Source: Escherichia hormaechei_A (GTDB taxonomy: Bacteria; Pseudomonadota; Gammaproteobacteria; Enterobacterales; Enterobacteriaceae). Taken from it: a stretch of 64,000 bases of DNA. Within the stretch, counting starts at the first letter, position 1; every line of letters starts with the position of its first letter. This document shows positions 7,300 to 16,151 of the stretch, one piece after another. The notes under the pieces were generated by a model. It saw nothing but the letters and a program-made list of their open reading frames with translations. It was not told where the DNA came from and did no database searches. The DNA lies in contig CP170191.1 in NCBI GenBank assembly GCA_042434945.1, forward strand, positions 2,170,001-2,234,000. Direction: 5' to 3'. The position numbers and the translations under genes were made by a program.

Positions 7300-8016
7300 T
7301 TATTCAAACATAGGCGGGTAAAGACCGTGGCGGCCCGGACGGGCGCCGCCTGCCGGATCGAACAGCAGCGTAAAGAGCTGCCCGGTGAAGTTTCCGCTGT
7401 GGACGTGGGTGTACAGCGGATAGCCGTCGCAGCGGTTTGTCCACCAGTAGCTGGTCTGGCGCAGCGGATCAAAACACTCCGCCGCCTGCGGCCAGCCCAG
7501 CGTGCTCTGACCATCGTCGTCATAGCCAATCACGTCGAGAATGTCGGAACGCTTTTGCGGCTCAACCGGCTGGGGCGCCGGGATGGTCATCAGCATTTCA
7601 TCCAGCTGGGTGGCAGAATAGCTGTTACGCACCGCGTGCAGCCCCAGACGGCCAAGCTGCTGGTACCAGCTTTCAGCCTGCCCGAGCAGGCGGGATGACC
7701 ATTCGGCGGGGGTGAAGCTCAGTTGCAGGCATACCGGATAGTGGCGGCCTACGCTGTCACGGCCTGGCAGCAGGCAGCCCATCTGAATCATCTGGCTACC
7801 GAGCATCGGCGGGACGACAAAGTTCCACACCGGGGCTTTTGAAAACGGGCGCTCGCCGCTGCGCTGCTCTTCCTGTTGCCAGGACAGCAGGCCGACCTGG
7901 AACCAGTGCGACCACTGGCGTTGCAGGGTATCCGGAAAGCGACGCTGCAAAAAATCTCCGGCGCTGGGTAATTTGCCATACCAGCTATAACGGTTCATCG
8001 CAGGGGTATTCGTCAT
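7300..8016 (-). CDS. tagF: T6SS accessory/regulatory protein TagF (ImpM)
   Basis: This 238-residue protein starts at the ATG of MTNTPAMNRYSWYGKLPSAGDFLQRRFP, 16 bases after the tssM stop codon; an earlier in-frame start would overlap tssM and adds nothing conserved. The YGKLPSAGDFL opening and WFQVGLLSWQQ are typical of ImpM/TagF. In Pseudomonas, TagF holds T6SS activity in check after translation, independently of the kinase/phosphatase arm. With tagH at the left end of the locus, it suggests some post-translational control here. No kinase or phosphatase gene is visible in the window. Confidence 0.88.
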   Translation of the reverse strand: MTNTPAMNRYSWYGKLPSAGDFLQRRFPDTLQRQWSHWFQVGLLSWQQEEQRSGERPFSKAPVWNFVVPPMLGSQMIQMGCLLPGRDSVGRHYPVCLQLSFTPAEWSSRLLGQAESWYQQLGRLGLHAVRNSYSATQLDEMLMTIPAPQPVEPQKRSDILDVIGYDDDGQSTLGWPQAAECFDPLRQTSYWWTNRCDGYPLYTHVHSGNFTGQLFTLLFDPAGGARPGRHGLYPPMFE

Positions 8017-8032
8017 ACGGCTGTCCTTGCGG

Positions 8033-11000
8033 TTATGGGCATGAGAAACGGGGAAGCTGGAACGGGTTGCGGATGCTGTTCGGGGCAAACTCCAGCGTGA
8101 CCTGATGTCCGTCGACGTTGAAGGTCGCCTGACGGCTCAGGCTACCCGCGCCAGGGCTGGTGCGCGCCTTGTCGAAAAAGCGGTTGAGCGCCCAGGAACC
8201 GTTAGTTACCAGCGTTGCGGTGCTGCCATTGGTCAGACCGAGCTGCATACGCACCTGGTTCGTCCCGCCCGGCCCCGGCCAGTTCATGATCTGCACCGCC
8301 TGCGGACCGTGGCTGTAGCGCAGCAGCTGGCCGTCCACGTCCAGCGTCAGGTTCAGAATGGTGTTGTCCATCCGCACGGTGCGCACCGTGACCTTAAAGG
8401 ATGGCGTGGTCGCGCCGTTGGCAAAGAAGGCATCGCGGACAGACTGCGCCTGCTGGAACGGACGCAACAGCCCTTCGCTGCCCGACAGCGTTTTACCGTC
8501 GATGCCCGGCATAAAGCGCCAGTTCGCCTGGGTGGTGTCCACCTTGTTGGTCAGGTTGTCGCGGAAAAAGGTGTCCATCAGTCCGGTGCCCGGCGCGAAC
8601 ATGCGGGCGAGATCGTCCGGCGTCACCTCGGTGCTGGCGCTGCGCACCAGTGGATAACGCCCGGCAATCGCCTGACGGCAGAACCCACCCACTTCCACGT
8701 TAATGCGCTTACGCACGTTCTCCAGATCGCGACGCTGGGTATCGCTGCTGGCGCCGACGGCCATATTGCTGAACATGGTTTGCAGCCCGCCCGGCAGACG
8801 TCCCGCGCTGGCTTGCAGGCGGCTGATTGCATCGCCGCCCGGCGCGGGCATACCGCTGTTTGCCGCATCCTGAACGGCGGTCAGGTAGCGATAAAGCTCG
8901 TCAACCTGCTTAAGAAAATCGTCAAAGACGATGGTCTTGCCACCCTTCTCCAGCGGCTGCGCCAGCTCAATCATCGGCGCATAGTGGTCGGTCACCAGTT
9001 GCTCAGGCGCCTGCGTCACAACCGCGCCCTGCGTCGGGGCATTGTCACCGTTGCTGAACAGCGCTTCCAGCGTGCGGGTGGCGCGGTTGCTTTGGTCTTC
9101 CGCTTTCTGCGCATCTTCCGGCGCAGGCGCAGTGCGCGACAGGGTCAGCACCTTGCTCAGGTTAAGCACCAGACGGCGCAGCGGCGAGTTGGTGCCTGAA
9201 AGCAGGCGCGCGGTGTTAATACGCTGGGAAAGATCGGCGCTGTTGTTGAGCTGAATGTCAGCGAGAAAGCGATCCCAGTTGACGATAAAGTCGCGCATGT
9301 AGAGCTGGCGCACGGCGTTGTCGATCTGCTGTTTATCTTCCTGGGCGGTGGTCGCTCCCAGTACCCAGGCGTCGTCCTCGTGCAGGGCGGTGGTCACGCT
9401 GTCGATCTGGTCGTTGAAGCTCTTCCAGTAGCCGTCCGGCGTATACAGACCCGGTACGCCTTCACTCACCGGCTTGCCGCTTTTACGGGAAAACACCAGC
9501 TCGCTCTGCGGGCCGCCGAGATCTGAAAGCGAAACCGGCTTCAGGTTTTCATCATGCTCCAGCAGACGTTTCAGGCGGCCATATACGCGTGTTGAGAGCG
9601 GCTGCTGGTTGATAAGCGCCCTTTCACGTGCCACCAGATCCTCATCCTGCGCATACGGTGAAGCCTGAATTTTTGGCTCCAGCAGCTGGGTCAGGTGCCA
9701 TTCCAGCTCCTGAAGCTGCGCCTGCGTCACGTTCTGCGGCAGGTTGCGTTGCAGGTTGAGCATCACCCACGAGTGCAGGAATTTGCCGTCATAGTGCTTC
9801 GGCTGGTAGAGCATCTGATAGGCTTTCAGCGCCTCATAGCTGTACTCCACATCGCTGCCGTTGTCGTTGCGCAGCCAGGTGGTAATGTGCATCGCCACGG
9901 CGGGCAGCAGCATCTGATCCAGCGCCTTCTGGTACAGAGACTGCGAGGCATCGCTGACGTCATCCCCGCGATAAAGCCCCATGCGGCGGGAAACCGGCGG
10001 GTCGTTAACGTCGAAGGCATTGCTTTTCGGCAGATCCACCAGGCTGTTAAGCAGCGGCAGAAGCGCAAACAGATCGCGCTGGGGCTGGTTTTGCAGCGCC
10101 TTGCTCTGCTGCTCCAGCATCGGCACTTTTGCATCCACCTCTTCCAGATAGGCTTTATTTTTGGCGTAGCTGGTCAGCCACAGGCCACCCAGGATCACCA
10201 GCAGGGCCAGCAGCGCCGCGTAGCCGGACCACATCACGGCGCGGTTGCGCAGTTCCCACCAGCGGTTTTCCCCGGCGATGCCTGCTTCCTGGAAAATCAC
10301 GTTTTGCAGCAGGTTTTTAATGAAGAAGCTTTGGCCCTTCGCGCCTGGGATCGGCGCCTCTTTGCTCACCGAATCCCAGCGCGTGCTTTCCCCCCCTTCA
10401 GGTAAGGAGAGCGCGCGATTCAGCTCGCCCATCACGCGGTCAAACGGCATCCCTTCCTGAGTGCCGCTGGCAAAGTAGATGCCACGCGGAGAGAATTCGG
10501 TTTCGAAGTTTGAGCGAGCAAAGACCGTGCTCAGGTAGTCAGCCAGCAGCGGACGCAGCGCGGCGAACTCCTGCGGGAAGAGATAGGCTTCCGCACGGGT
10601 TTTGGCGTCATGCTCTTTGAGCATGGTTTCCGGAAGGCCAGCATCCAGACGCTGTTGCAGCAGGGAAAATTCCTGCTGGAAGTTGCCCATCAGGTCGTAA
10701 TCTGCGTGTTTGGTCTGCTCCCACGGCAGCGTAAAGCCCCAGATCTGGTCGCGCTGGGCTTTGTCGTAATCCGCAAACCAGGCGCGGAAGCCTTTAAGCA
10801 GGTCCGCTTTGGTCACCATCACATACACCGGGAAGCGAATACCCAGCTGTTCATGCAGCTCGGAGAGACGCTGGCGCAGGTTGACCGCCTGCTGGCGCGA
10901 GGCCTCAGCGGACTGCGAAAGCAGGTCGGAAATGCTGATGGTGATAATCACGCCGTTGATGGGCTGGCGACGGCGGTATTTACGCAGCAGGTTGATAAAT

Positions 11001-11653
11001 TCCAGCCACTCTCCGGCGTCCTGAACCTGCTCGCTCTCCTGAGTGGTGTAGCGCCCCGCGGTATCCAGCAGAACCGCCTCGTTGGTAAACCACCAGTCAC
11101 AGTTGCGCGTGCCGCCAATGCCGCGCAGCGCGGTTTTACCGAAGCGATCCGCCAGCGGGAATTGCAGCCCGGAGTTGGCCAGCGCGGTGGTTTTACCTGA
11201 ACCCGGCGCACCAATAATGACGTACCACGGCAGCTGATAGAGGTACTGTGTGCTGAAGCGCTGCGTCCACTGCGCGCCATGTCCCGCTTTGCTGAAGTGG
11301 GCTTTTTTCAGCATCTGGGCGGCTTCATCGAAACGCCCGGCAAGGATCTGCTCCTCGCTGTTCAGACGTTTCTGCGGATCGGCTGCCTCAGGGCTGGTGG
11401 TATTTTCGTTGAGCTTGTCCATCAGCTTACGGTTCAGCCAGGCGTTATACAGCCGCGGCAGAATGTGGCTCTGGGCCCAAATCAGGTAGACCACCGCAAT
11501 GCTGATGACGCGGTTCTGCTCTGATTCAAGGGGCCGGGTATCCACGATGGACAACAGCGGGCCAATCATCCAGATGACCGCCGCGAGCGCCGTTACGCCC
11601 AGGAAGCTCCACAGAATGCGATTGGTCAGTATAGAAAGTAGAGTTGTCAGCAT
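8033..11653 (-). CDS. tssM: T6SS inner-membrane core protein TssM (IcmF)
   Basis: This 1206-residue protein anchors the T6SS membrane complex with TssL and TssJ. Two N-terminal membrane helices lie at ~10-36 and ~48-64, followed by a cytoplasmic NTPase-like domain with an intact Walker A motif GAPGSGKT at residues 148-155 and a downstream LLDTAGRY. A third helix near 475-495 leads into a large periplasmic part that contacts TssJ. Only 2 bases separate it from tssL upstream. The frame is intact over 3.6 kb, in contrast with the many indels in the right half of the window. Confidence 0.97.
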   Translation of the reverse strand: MLTTLLSILTNRILWSFLGVTALAAVIWMIGPLLSIVDTRPLESEQNRVISIAVVYLIWAQSHILPRLYNAWLNRKLMDKLNENTTSPEAADPQKRLNSEEQILAGRFDEAAQMLKKAHFSKAGHGAQWTQRFSTQYLYQLPWYVIIGAPGSGKTTALANSGLQFPLADRFGKTALRGIGGTRNCDWWFTNEAVLLDTAGRYTTQESEQVQDAGEWLEFINLLRKYRRRQPINGVIITISISDLLSQSAEASRQQAVNLRQRLSELHEQLGIRFPVYVMVTKADLLKGFRAWFADYDKAQRDQIWGFTLPWEQTKHADYDLMGNFQQEFSLLQQRLDAGLPETMLKEHDAKTRAEAYLFPQEFAALRPLLADYLSTVFARSNFETEFSPRGIYFASGTQEGMPFDRVMGELNRALSLPEGGESTRWDSVSKEAPIPGAKGQSFFIKNLLQNVIFQEAGIAGENRWWELRNRAVMWSGYAALLALLVILGGLWLTSYAKNKAYLEEVDAKVPMLEQQSKALQNQPQRDLFALLPLLNSLVDLPKSNAFDVNDPPVSRRMGLYRGDDVSDASQSLYQKALDQMLLPAVAMHITTWLRNDNGSDVEYSYEALKAYQMLYQPKHYDGKFLHSWVMLNLQRNLPQNVTQAQLQELEWHLTQLLEPKIQASPYAQDEDLVARERALINQQPLSTRVYGRLKRLLEHDENLKPVSLSDLGGPQSELVFSRKSGKPVSEGVPGLYTPDGYWKSFNDQIDSVTTALHEDDAWVLGATTAQEDKQQIDNAVRQLYMRDFIVNWDRFLADIQLNNSADLSQRINTARLLSGTNSPLRRLVLNLSKVLTLSRTAPAPEDAQKAEDQSNRATRTLEALFSNGDNAPTQGAVVTQAPEQLVTDHYAPMIELAQPLEKGGKTIVFDDFLKQVDELYRYLTAVQDAANSGMPAPGGDAISRLQASAGRLPGGLQTMFSNMAVGASSDTQRRDLENVRKRINVEVGGFCRQAIAGRYPLVRSASTEVTPDDLARMFAPGTGLMDTFFRDNLTNKVDTTQANWRFMPGIDGKTLSGSEGLLRPFQQAQSVRDAFFANGATTPSFKVTVRTVRMDNTILNLTLDVDGQLLRYSHGPQAVQIMNWPGPGGTNQVRMQLGLTNGSTATLVTNGSWALNRFFDKARTSPGAGSLSRQATFNVDGHQVTLEFAPNSIRNPFQLPRFSCP

Positions 11654-11655
11654 CC

Positions 11656-12894
11656 TTAGTTTCCTTGCGGCAATCCGTTCAGCTCGGCCTGGGTATTGTC
11701 AGGCGATACCAGCAGCGTAATCTCTACGCGGCGGTTACGGGCGCGATTTTCAGGCGTGGTGTTAGGCGCTACCGGGTTGATCTCACCCCGCCCTTCGGCT
11801 TTGACGCGCTCAGGCTGTGAGAGGCTACTCTGGAGCTGTTTTTGCACCGAACGGGCGCGCTCAAGCGAGAGTTCATAGTTGGAGGCGAAGCGTGCGCTGC
11901 GGATCGGCACGTTGTCGCTGTACCCCACCACCAGAATTTTGCCGCTGACGTTATTCATCGCCTGGGCGATGCGGTCGATGACCGGCTCATAGCGATCGCG
12001 CACCACCGTTGAGGCCGAGGCAAAGAGTCCGTCCCCTTTCAGGATCACCACGCTGCGATCCGCCTCATCCTTAACGGCCACCAGACCGGCATCAATTTCT
12101 GGTTTCAGGAAGCCGCGCAGGTTCAGCACCGCCGGCAGCTGACGCGCAGGCTGCTGGATCGTGGTTTCCGGCAGTTGGGACTGGTAAATTTTCGCCAGCA
12201 CCGGGCTGGTGTTATCACCCAGACGCCAGTTCAGCACGATATAGAACAGGCAGGCGATAAAACCGACCAGCGCCACGCACGCCCAGAGTGGGATCATCGG
12301 CCGCCAGAGCTTGCGCAGAACGGGGCGATCTTCCGGGTGCGGCGAGAGCGGCGGCGGATAGCTGCCGCGCACGCCACGGATCATCTGCCACAGGCGCTGT
12401 TTGATGGTTTCAAGCTGGGTCCGGCCATTGTCCAGCACGCGGTAGCGGCCTTCAAAGCCGAGCAGCAGACAGTAGTTGATCATCTCCAACAGCAGAATGT
12501 GTTCGCGCGGATTCTGCGACAGACGCGCCAGCAGCTGGAAAAACTTCTCACCGCCCCAGGTTTCGTTATGAAACGTCACCAGCAGACCATTGCTTGACCA
12601 GACGCCGCTGCTTCCCCACGGGGTCAGCGCGGCGGCTTCATCCAGCGCCGTGCAGAGGCAGTAGCGCGCGCCGACAATCACTTCATACGGTAAGCCCGCC
12701 TGCTGGCATCGCACTTCGAAACGGCGAATTTCGTCAATCAGGCGCTGGCGCAGCCCGACCTGATCGTCGTGGGAAACCGAATGACGGATTTGCGGAATCG
12801 CATTGAGCAGCGGATTGGCGGCCGCCACCAGCTGATTGTTCCCACTGGCTCCGGTAAACACGGCATCACTGCCGGTATCCTGTCGTTCCTGCAT
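11656..12894 (-). CDS. tssL: T6SS inner-membrane protein TssL with OmpA-like peptidoglycan-binding extension
   Basis: This encodes 412 residues. The N-terminal ~200 form the cytoplasmic TssL/DotU domain (LLNAIPQIRHS, CLCTALDEAAALTPWG, FFQLLARLSQNP, ILLLEMINYCLLLGFEGRYR). One membrane helix at ~205-226 (PLWACVALVGFIACLFYIVL) is followed by a periplasmic OmpA-like domain with the peptidoglycan-binding signature (VVGYSDNVPIRSARFASNYELS and NRARNRRVEI). This makes it an extended TssL that can hold the membrane complex to the cell wall by itself, so no separate TagL would be needed. It lies 17 bases after tssK. Confidence 0.96.
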   Translation of the reverse strand: MQERQDTGSDAVFTGASGNNQLVAAANPLLNAIPQIRHSVSHDDQVGLRQRLIDEIRRFEVRCQQAGLPYEVIVGARYCLCTALDEAAALTPWGSSGVWSSNGLLVTFHNETWGGEKFFQLLARLSQNPREHILLLEMINYCLLLGFEGRYRVLDNGRTQLETIKQRLWQMIRGVRGSYPPPLSPHPEDRPVLRKLWRPMIPLWACVALVGFIACLFYIVLNWRLGDNTSPVLAKIYQSQLPETTIQQPARQLPAVLNLRGFLKPEIDAGLVAVKDEADRSVVILKGDGLFASASTVVRDRYEPVIDRIAQAMNNVSGKILVVGYSDNVPIRSARFASNYELSLERARSVQKQLQSSLSQPERVKAEGRGEINPVAPNTTPENRARNRRVEITLLVSPDNTQAELNGLPQGN

Positions 12895-12911
12895 ATTAAG
12901 CGCTCGCTTTA

Positions 12912-14255
12912 TTATTCTGTCGGGCTACGGATGGCCCAGAACTCCATATCGAGACCCGGGAATTCCCCTGCGAGATGCAGCGCGAATGCCCCGGACTTGT
13001 CCATCTCGTGCCACAGTTCGCTGCCCCTCTCGAGCTCGAAATAGCTGTAGCCTGCATGCCACGGGATCTGCGGCGGCGCGACGGGCATTGCCCGAAGCAT
13101 GATGCCCGGCAGCTGGAGCTGGACCAGATCGCGAATTTTCGACACTGGCGCAACCTTCATCTGGGCAGGGAAATGGGTTTGCAGGTGTTCGCCGGGGACA
13201 TTGGCTTTTACCGCCAGCACGAAGCCAAATTCGCGGACCATACTGGTCTCCGGCACGGTGGCGATGTTCAGCCCGTGGGAGCGTTCGTGCAGCGGCAGCT
13301 GGATGGCATGATCTTCCATGACCAGCGACAGCCCCTGACGCAGCATCAGCATCAGTTTGCTGAAGCAAACGGCGAGATCGTCATGGTCGTATACCGGCAG
13401 TATGCTCTCTGCGGTACGCTGCGGCGTCCAGGTGGCGAGCTCCGTGGCGAACGGCAGCCAGCTGCGCCAGAGCGCTTCCGGGTGAAGCAGCGGCAGCGTT
13501 TTTAAATGTGAGACGTCGCCAAGGTGGCGGTTGATCAGCGAGAGAAGCGTGAACTCAACCATCTCGGACGTATTGAAACGCCCCGGCTGGCGCAGTCGAC
13601 CGCCGATCTGCTGGCTACGCTGCACCAGCAAGCCGTGCAGGTCATTGATCATGCCGTACAGCTGCGGGCTGTTATTGGCGTTCAGCATTGGCGGAATGTA
13701 GCTGTTATCCAGCCGCACGTGGTTGTCGTTGCGCTTTTCGGTGACGTACGCCACGCCGATGGCGGTCCATTCTGCCGTCAGATCTTTCTCCAGCATCAGG
13801 GTCAGACGCAGGCGGCCAAACTGGACCGTCGCCTCCCCGACCGACATGGCGTTGTCGTCTTCCACCTCTTGTTCAAAGGTAATAAAACGCGCCAGAGAAG
13901 GCTGCTCCTCGCTGAAAATCACCTCTTCACGGCCACCGCGACGAACCGGCAGCGCAAGCACCACCTTTTCGTTGGTGAGATTATCGGGGATTTTTAGCGG
14001 GGCCGGACCATTGCGGTCGCTGCGAACCTGGAAAAAGGTGCCGTCAGGCAGCAAACCGCTACAGTAGCTCAGGGCAATACAGCCCTGGCGTAGCATCGCT
14101 TCATCCAGCTCAAGGTCGAGAAAGCCCCAGAGATACGATCGCTGCAAGGCCCCCCACTCACGAACGTGGTTGAGGAGGTAGCTTTCTGTCCGCTGAAAAT
14201 GGTGGGGACGCAGGAACATGCCCTCGGTCCAGACGACCTTTTCTGCTTTCGTCAT
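12912..14255 (-). CDS. tssK: T6SS baseplate protein TssK
   Basis: This encodes 447 residues from the ATG of MTKAEKVVWTEGMFLRPHHFQ; the motif WTEGMFLRPHHFQ is the hallmark of TssK. The longer frame upstream to 14309 overlaps the end of tssJ and is not conserved. TssK trimers link the baseplate to the TssJLM membrane complex. The middle of the protein carries PPMLNANNSPQLYGMINDLHG and the end ELWHEMDKSGAFALHLAGEFPG, both as in the family. It sits between tssJ and tssL in the canonical JKLM order. Confidence 0.96.
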   Translation of the reverse strand: MTKAEKVVWTEGMFLRPHHFQRTESYLLNHVREWGALQRSYLWGFLDLELDEAMLRQGCIALSYCSGLLPDGTFFQVRSDRNGPAPLKIPDNLTNEKVVLALPVRRGGREEVIFSEEQPSLARFITFEQEVEDDNAMSVGEATVQFGRLRLTLMLEKDLTAEWTAIGVAYVTEKRNDNHVRLDNSYIPPMLNANNSPQLYGMINDLHGLLVQRSQQIGGRLRQPGRFNTSEMVEFTLLSLINRHLGDVSHLKTLPLLHPEALWRSWLPFATELATWTPQRTAESILPVYDHDDLAVCFSKLMLMLRQGLSLVMEDHAIQLPLHERSHGLNIATVPETSMVREFGFVLAVKANVPGEHLQTHFPAQMKVAPVSKIRDLVQLQLPGIMLRAMPVAPPQIPWHAGYSYFELERGSELWHEMDKSGAFALHLAGEFPGLDMEFWAIRSPTE

Positions 14256-14283
14256 GATGATCTCTTTCCTGTTATGAAGGGCG

Positions 14284-14787
14284 TTACTGGCTGATGACCC
14301 GGATACCATTTACGTCAAGAAAGACGCTGGCCTGGAGTTCATCTGCGGACCATTTCCAGAACTGGTAAATCGCGTTTTCGCCGGGAACAGGCAAAGGAAG
14401 TGAGACGCGCCATTTTTTGCCGTCCAGCGCCTGGTATTCCGCCATCACGCCGATATAGCGCGCTTCCGGTGAGCTTTGTCCGCTCAGGGTTTTCGAAAGC
14501 TGGCCCGGCATCAGGAAGAACACATCGCTGTTCAGCAGATTCGCGCCAAGCGTGGCTGACGCGTTGTTCTGTAAGGAGTAGAAGTCACTGGACATGAAAT
14601 CCGCATCGGATTTCAGCAGCAACACTCTGACCTTAAGCGGCGCAGAATCATTGATTTGAGGATGAGCCTGAAACTGAAGATTGTAGCGGGAGGGGTCGCT
14701 GTGTGAAGACGACGAACAACCACCGATCAGCGCAAGAATCAACGCAAAAAAAGGGAACCACATCCGATGAAAATTTTTATTATTCAT
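14284..14787 (-). CDS. tssJ: T6SS outer-membrane lipoprotein TssJ
   Basis: This 167-residue lipoprotein has the signal peptide MNNKNFHRMWFPFFALILAL and lipobox LIGGC, acylated at C24. TssJ sits on the inner face of the outer membrane and captures the periplasmic end of TssM. The transthyretin-like domain shows APLKVRVLLLKSDADFMSSDFYSLQ and GENAIYQFWKWS. The stop codon is 28 bases before the tssK start. Confidence 0.93.
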   Translation of the reverse strand: MNNKNFHRMWFPFFALILALIGGCSSSSHSDPSRYNLQFQAHPQINDSAPLKVRVLLLKSDADFMSSDFYSLQNNASATLGANLLNSDVFFLMPGQLSKTLSGQSSPEARYIGVMAEYQALDGKKWRVSLPLPVPGENAIYQFWKWSADELQASVFLDVNGIRVISQ

Positions 14788-14810
14788 AAAAATATGCTCG
14801 TGAAACCCGT

Positions 14811-15305
14811 TTAGTTCAGGATCCAGGTACCGTTCGCGCTGTCTTTGCAGGCTTTGCTGTTGCCATCGACATCAACACAGGTGGTTTTCTTACGCGCTTT
14901 CGGGCGCAGTGCCTGTTTACGCACGGTGGCTTCGTACTGGTCAGCCTTGATCACGGCACGCATCGGCACGTAACCAATCAGCTGTTCACTCCCTTCATCG
15001 GCCAGCGCCATCCAGAAATGTTCAACCTGCCCCAGCACGACGTAAGTTTTACCGGTCTCAAGCGTACGGATCACTTTTCCGCCGTAGTCAGGACGGCTCA
15101 TCAGGGATGCCGGGTACATGGCACGGTACGGTTCATTCACCTGAGTGAACTCCGCCGGAGGGGTAACAGCGTGACGGTGCGTCAGCGTGATGCCATTCAC
15201 CTGGCTGGTCACAATCGTATCATCGGTGATCGCTGGTTTCTGCGGCGCCTTACAGCCCGCCACCGCCATAACAAACAGAAGTGATAACAATACGCGCAGT
15301 TTCAT
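14811..15305 (-). CDS. lipoprotein heading the T6SS operon (SH3-like fold suspected)
   Basis: This is the first gene of the leftward operon: 164 residues with signal peptide and lipobox VAGC (C18). The mature part has VIRTLETGKTYVVLGQVEHFWMALADEG followed by GYVPMRAVIKADQYEAT, the layout of a bacterial SH3-like (wall-binding) domain, and a basic C-terminal tail with two cysteines (TTCVDVDG, KACKDS) that could form a disulfide. It lies 23 bases ahead of tssJ, so it is part of the T6SS transcript, and it may help anchor or shape the membrane complex at the cell wall. I cannot assign a standard tss or tag name. Confidence 0.7.
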   Translation of the reverse strand: MKLRVLLSLLFVMAVAGCKAPQKPAITDDTIVTSQVNGITLTHRHAVTPPAEFTQVNEPYRAMYPASLMSRPDYGGKVIRTLETGKTYVVLGQVEHFWMALADEGSEQLIGYVPMRAVIKADQYEATVRKQALRPKARKKTTCVDVDGNSKACKDSANGTWILN

Positions 15306-16151
15306 ATGCTTTTCCGTAGCGATATTTAGAGGATGAAGAGAGGGGATAAAATTTGACTTAGGTGCTATTGTTAAAATAGTCGGAATATTTTCAGCAGGTA
15401 ACTATTTTAAGGCATAGCTACCGCACGAACCCGACAGAAATGGGCCCAGCATGCTCGTGACATATTTTGACAAACGGTAGACAAGTTTACATGAGCTTGT
15501 CATCAATTCAATATTTCCCACCTGCTTAATGGCGTTTAATGATACGCCCAATGCATTATAGGATTAATCTCATAAAAAATGCGCACTTAGGTAAAATCGT
15601 CTTTTTCTTAGAGAGATTTCGAGCATAACTCTATGAAAATTAATGGCTAAACAGGAAAAAGAGAACCACTATCATTAACGTAACCCCTTATTATCTCCAC
15701 TACCATAATTAGTAGAATTTCATTTTTCTGTGCGCTGCGGGATATATCTGGGATATTTTCATTGTTGCATTCAGACGATAACTTTTATTGTGCACGAGCG
15801 TCCCGCATAAACAAATGGCGGCTAAGAAAATGGCAGAAATTTAATTTCGCGATCCGAAATAACCTGAGCAAAATTCCCCTTTGGGGTTATTTTTTGCACC
15901 TAAACAATTAAGCCCGGCTACATCTTTTTGCTCTCTCATCGTTCAGCGCGCTCCCTTGCAGCCCATAAACTGGGGGGTTCAGCGGCGCTGACAGTGAACC
16001 TCACGCAAGAAGTTTTACCGTTACTACATATTTCTTTTACTTCTTCCCAACATCTGCCGTTCTACTCTTTCACCCGGCACGCCTCATTTGTCTCTTCTAC
16101 AATGTTCGCCTTCCGCTTGACTTATTTTGTGATAAAGGTACTTTTCAGGAC
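15306..16151. promoter_or_regulatory. 846-base AT-rich spacer between the T6SS operon and the GlxA-type gene
   Basis: No credible gene is seen here. The sequence is clearly AT-richer than its flanks between about 15,340 and 15,850, with many A and T runs, as is common for H-NS-silenced promoter regions of T6SS loci. It must hold the leftward T6SS promoter and the rightward promoter for the regulator at 16,152. A hairpin with a T tract lies at 15,857-15,896. A short open frame at 15,928-16,155 has no ribosome site and no recognisable product and was rejected. Confidence 0.55.
15857..15896 (+). terminator. hairpin with T tract in the spacer
   Basis: AAATAACC and GGTTATTT form an 8-base stem followed by TTTTT, with a smaller CCCC/GGGG hairpin nested at its base. 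On the plus strand this has the form of an intrinsic terminator, yet no gene is seen upstream of it on that strand. It may end a short non-coding transcript or shield the downstream regulator from read-through. Confidence 0.4.

Noticed and set aside
8105..9199. 364-codon open frame antisense to tssM
   Set aside because: Another GC-driven shadow; the sense strand encodes conserved TssM.
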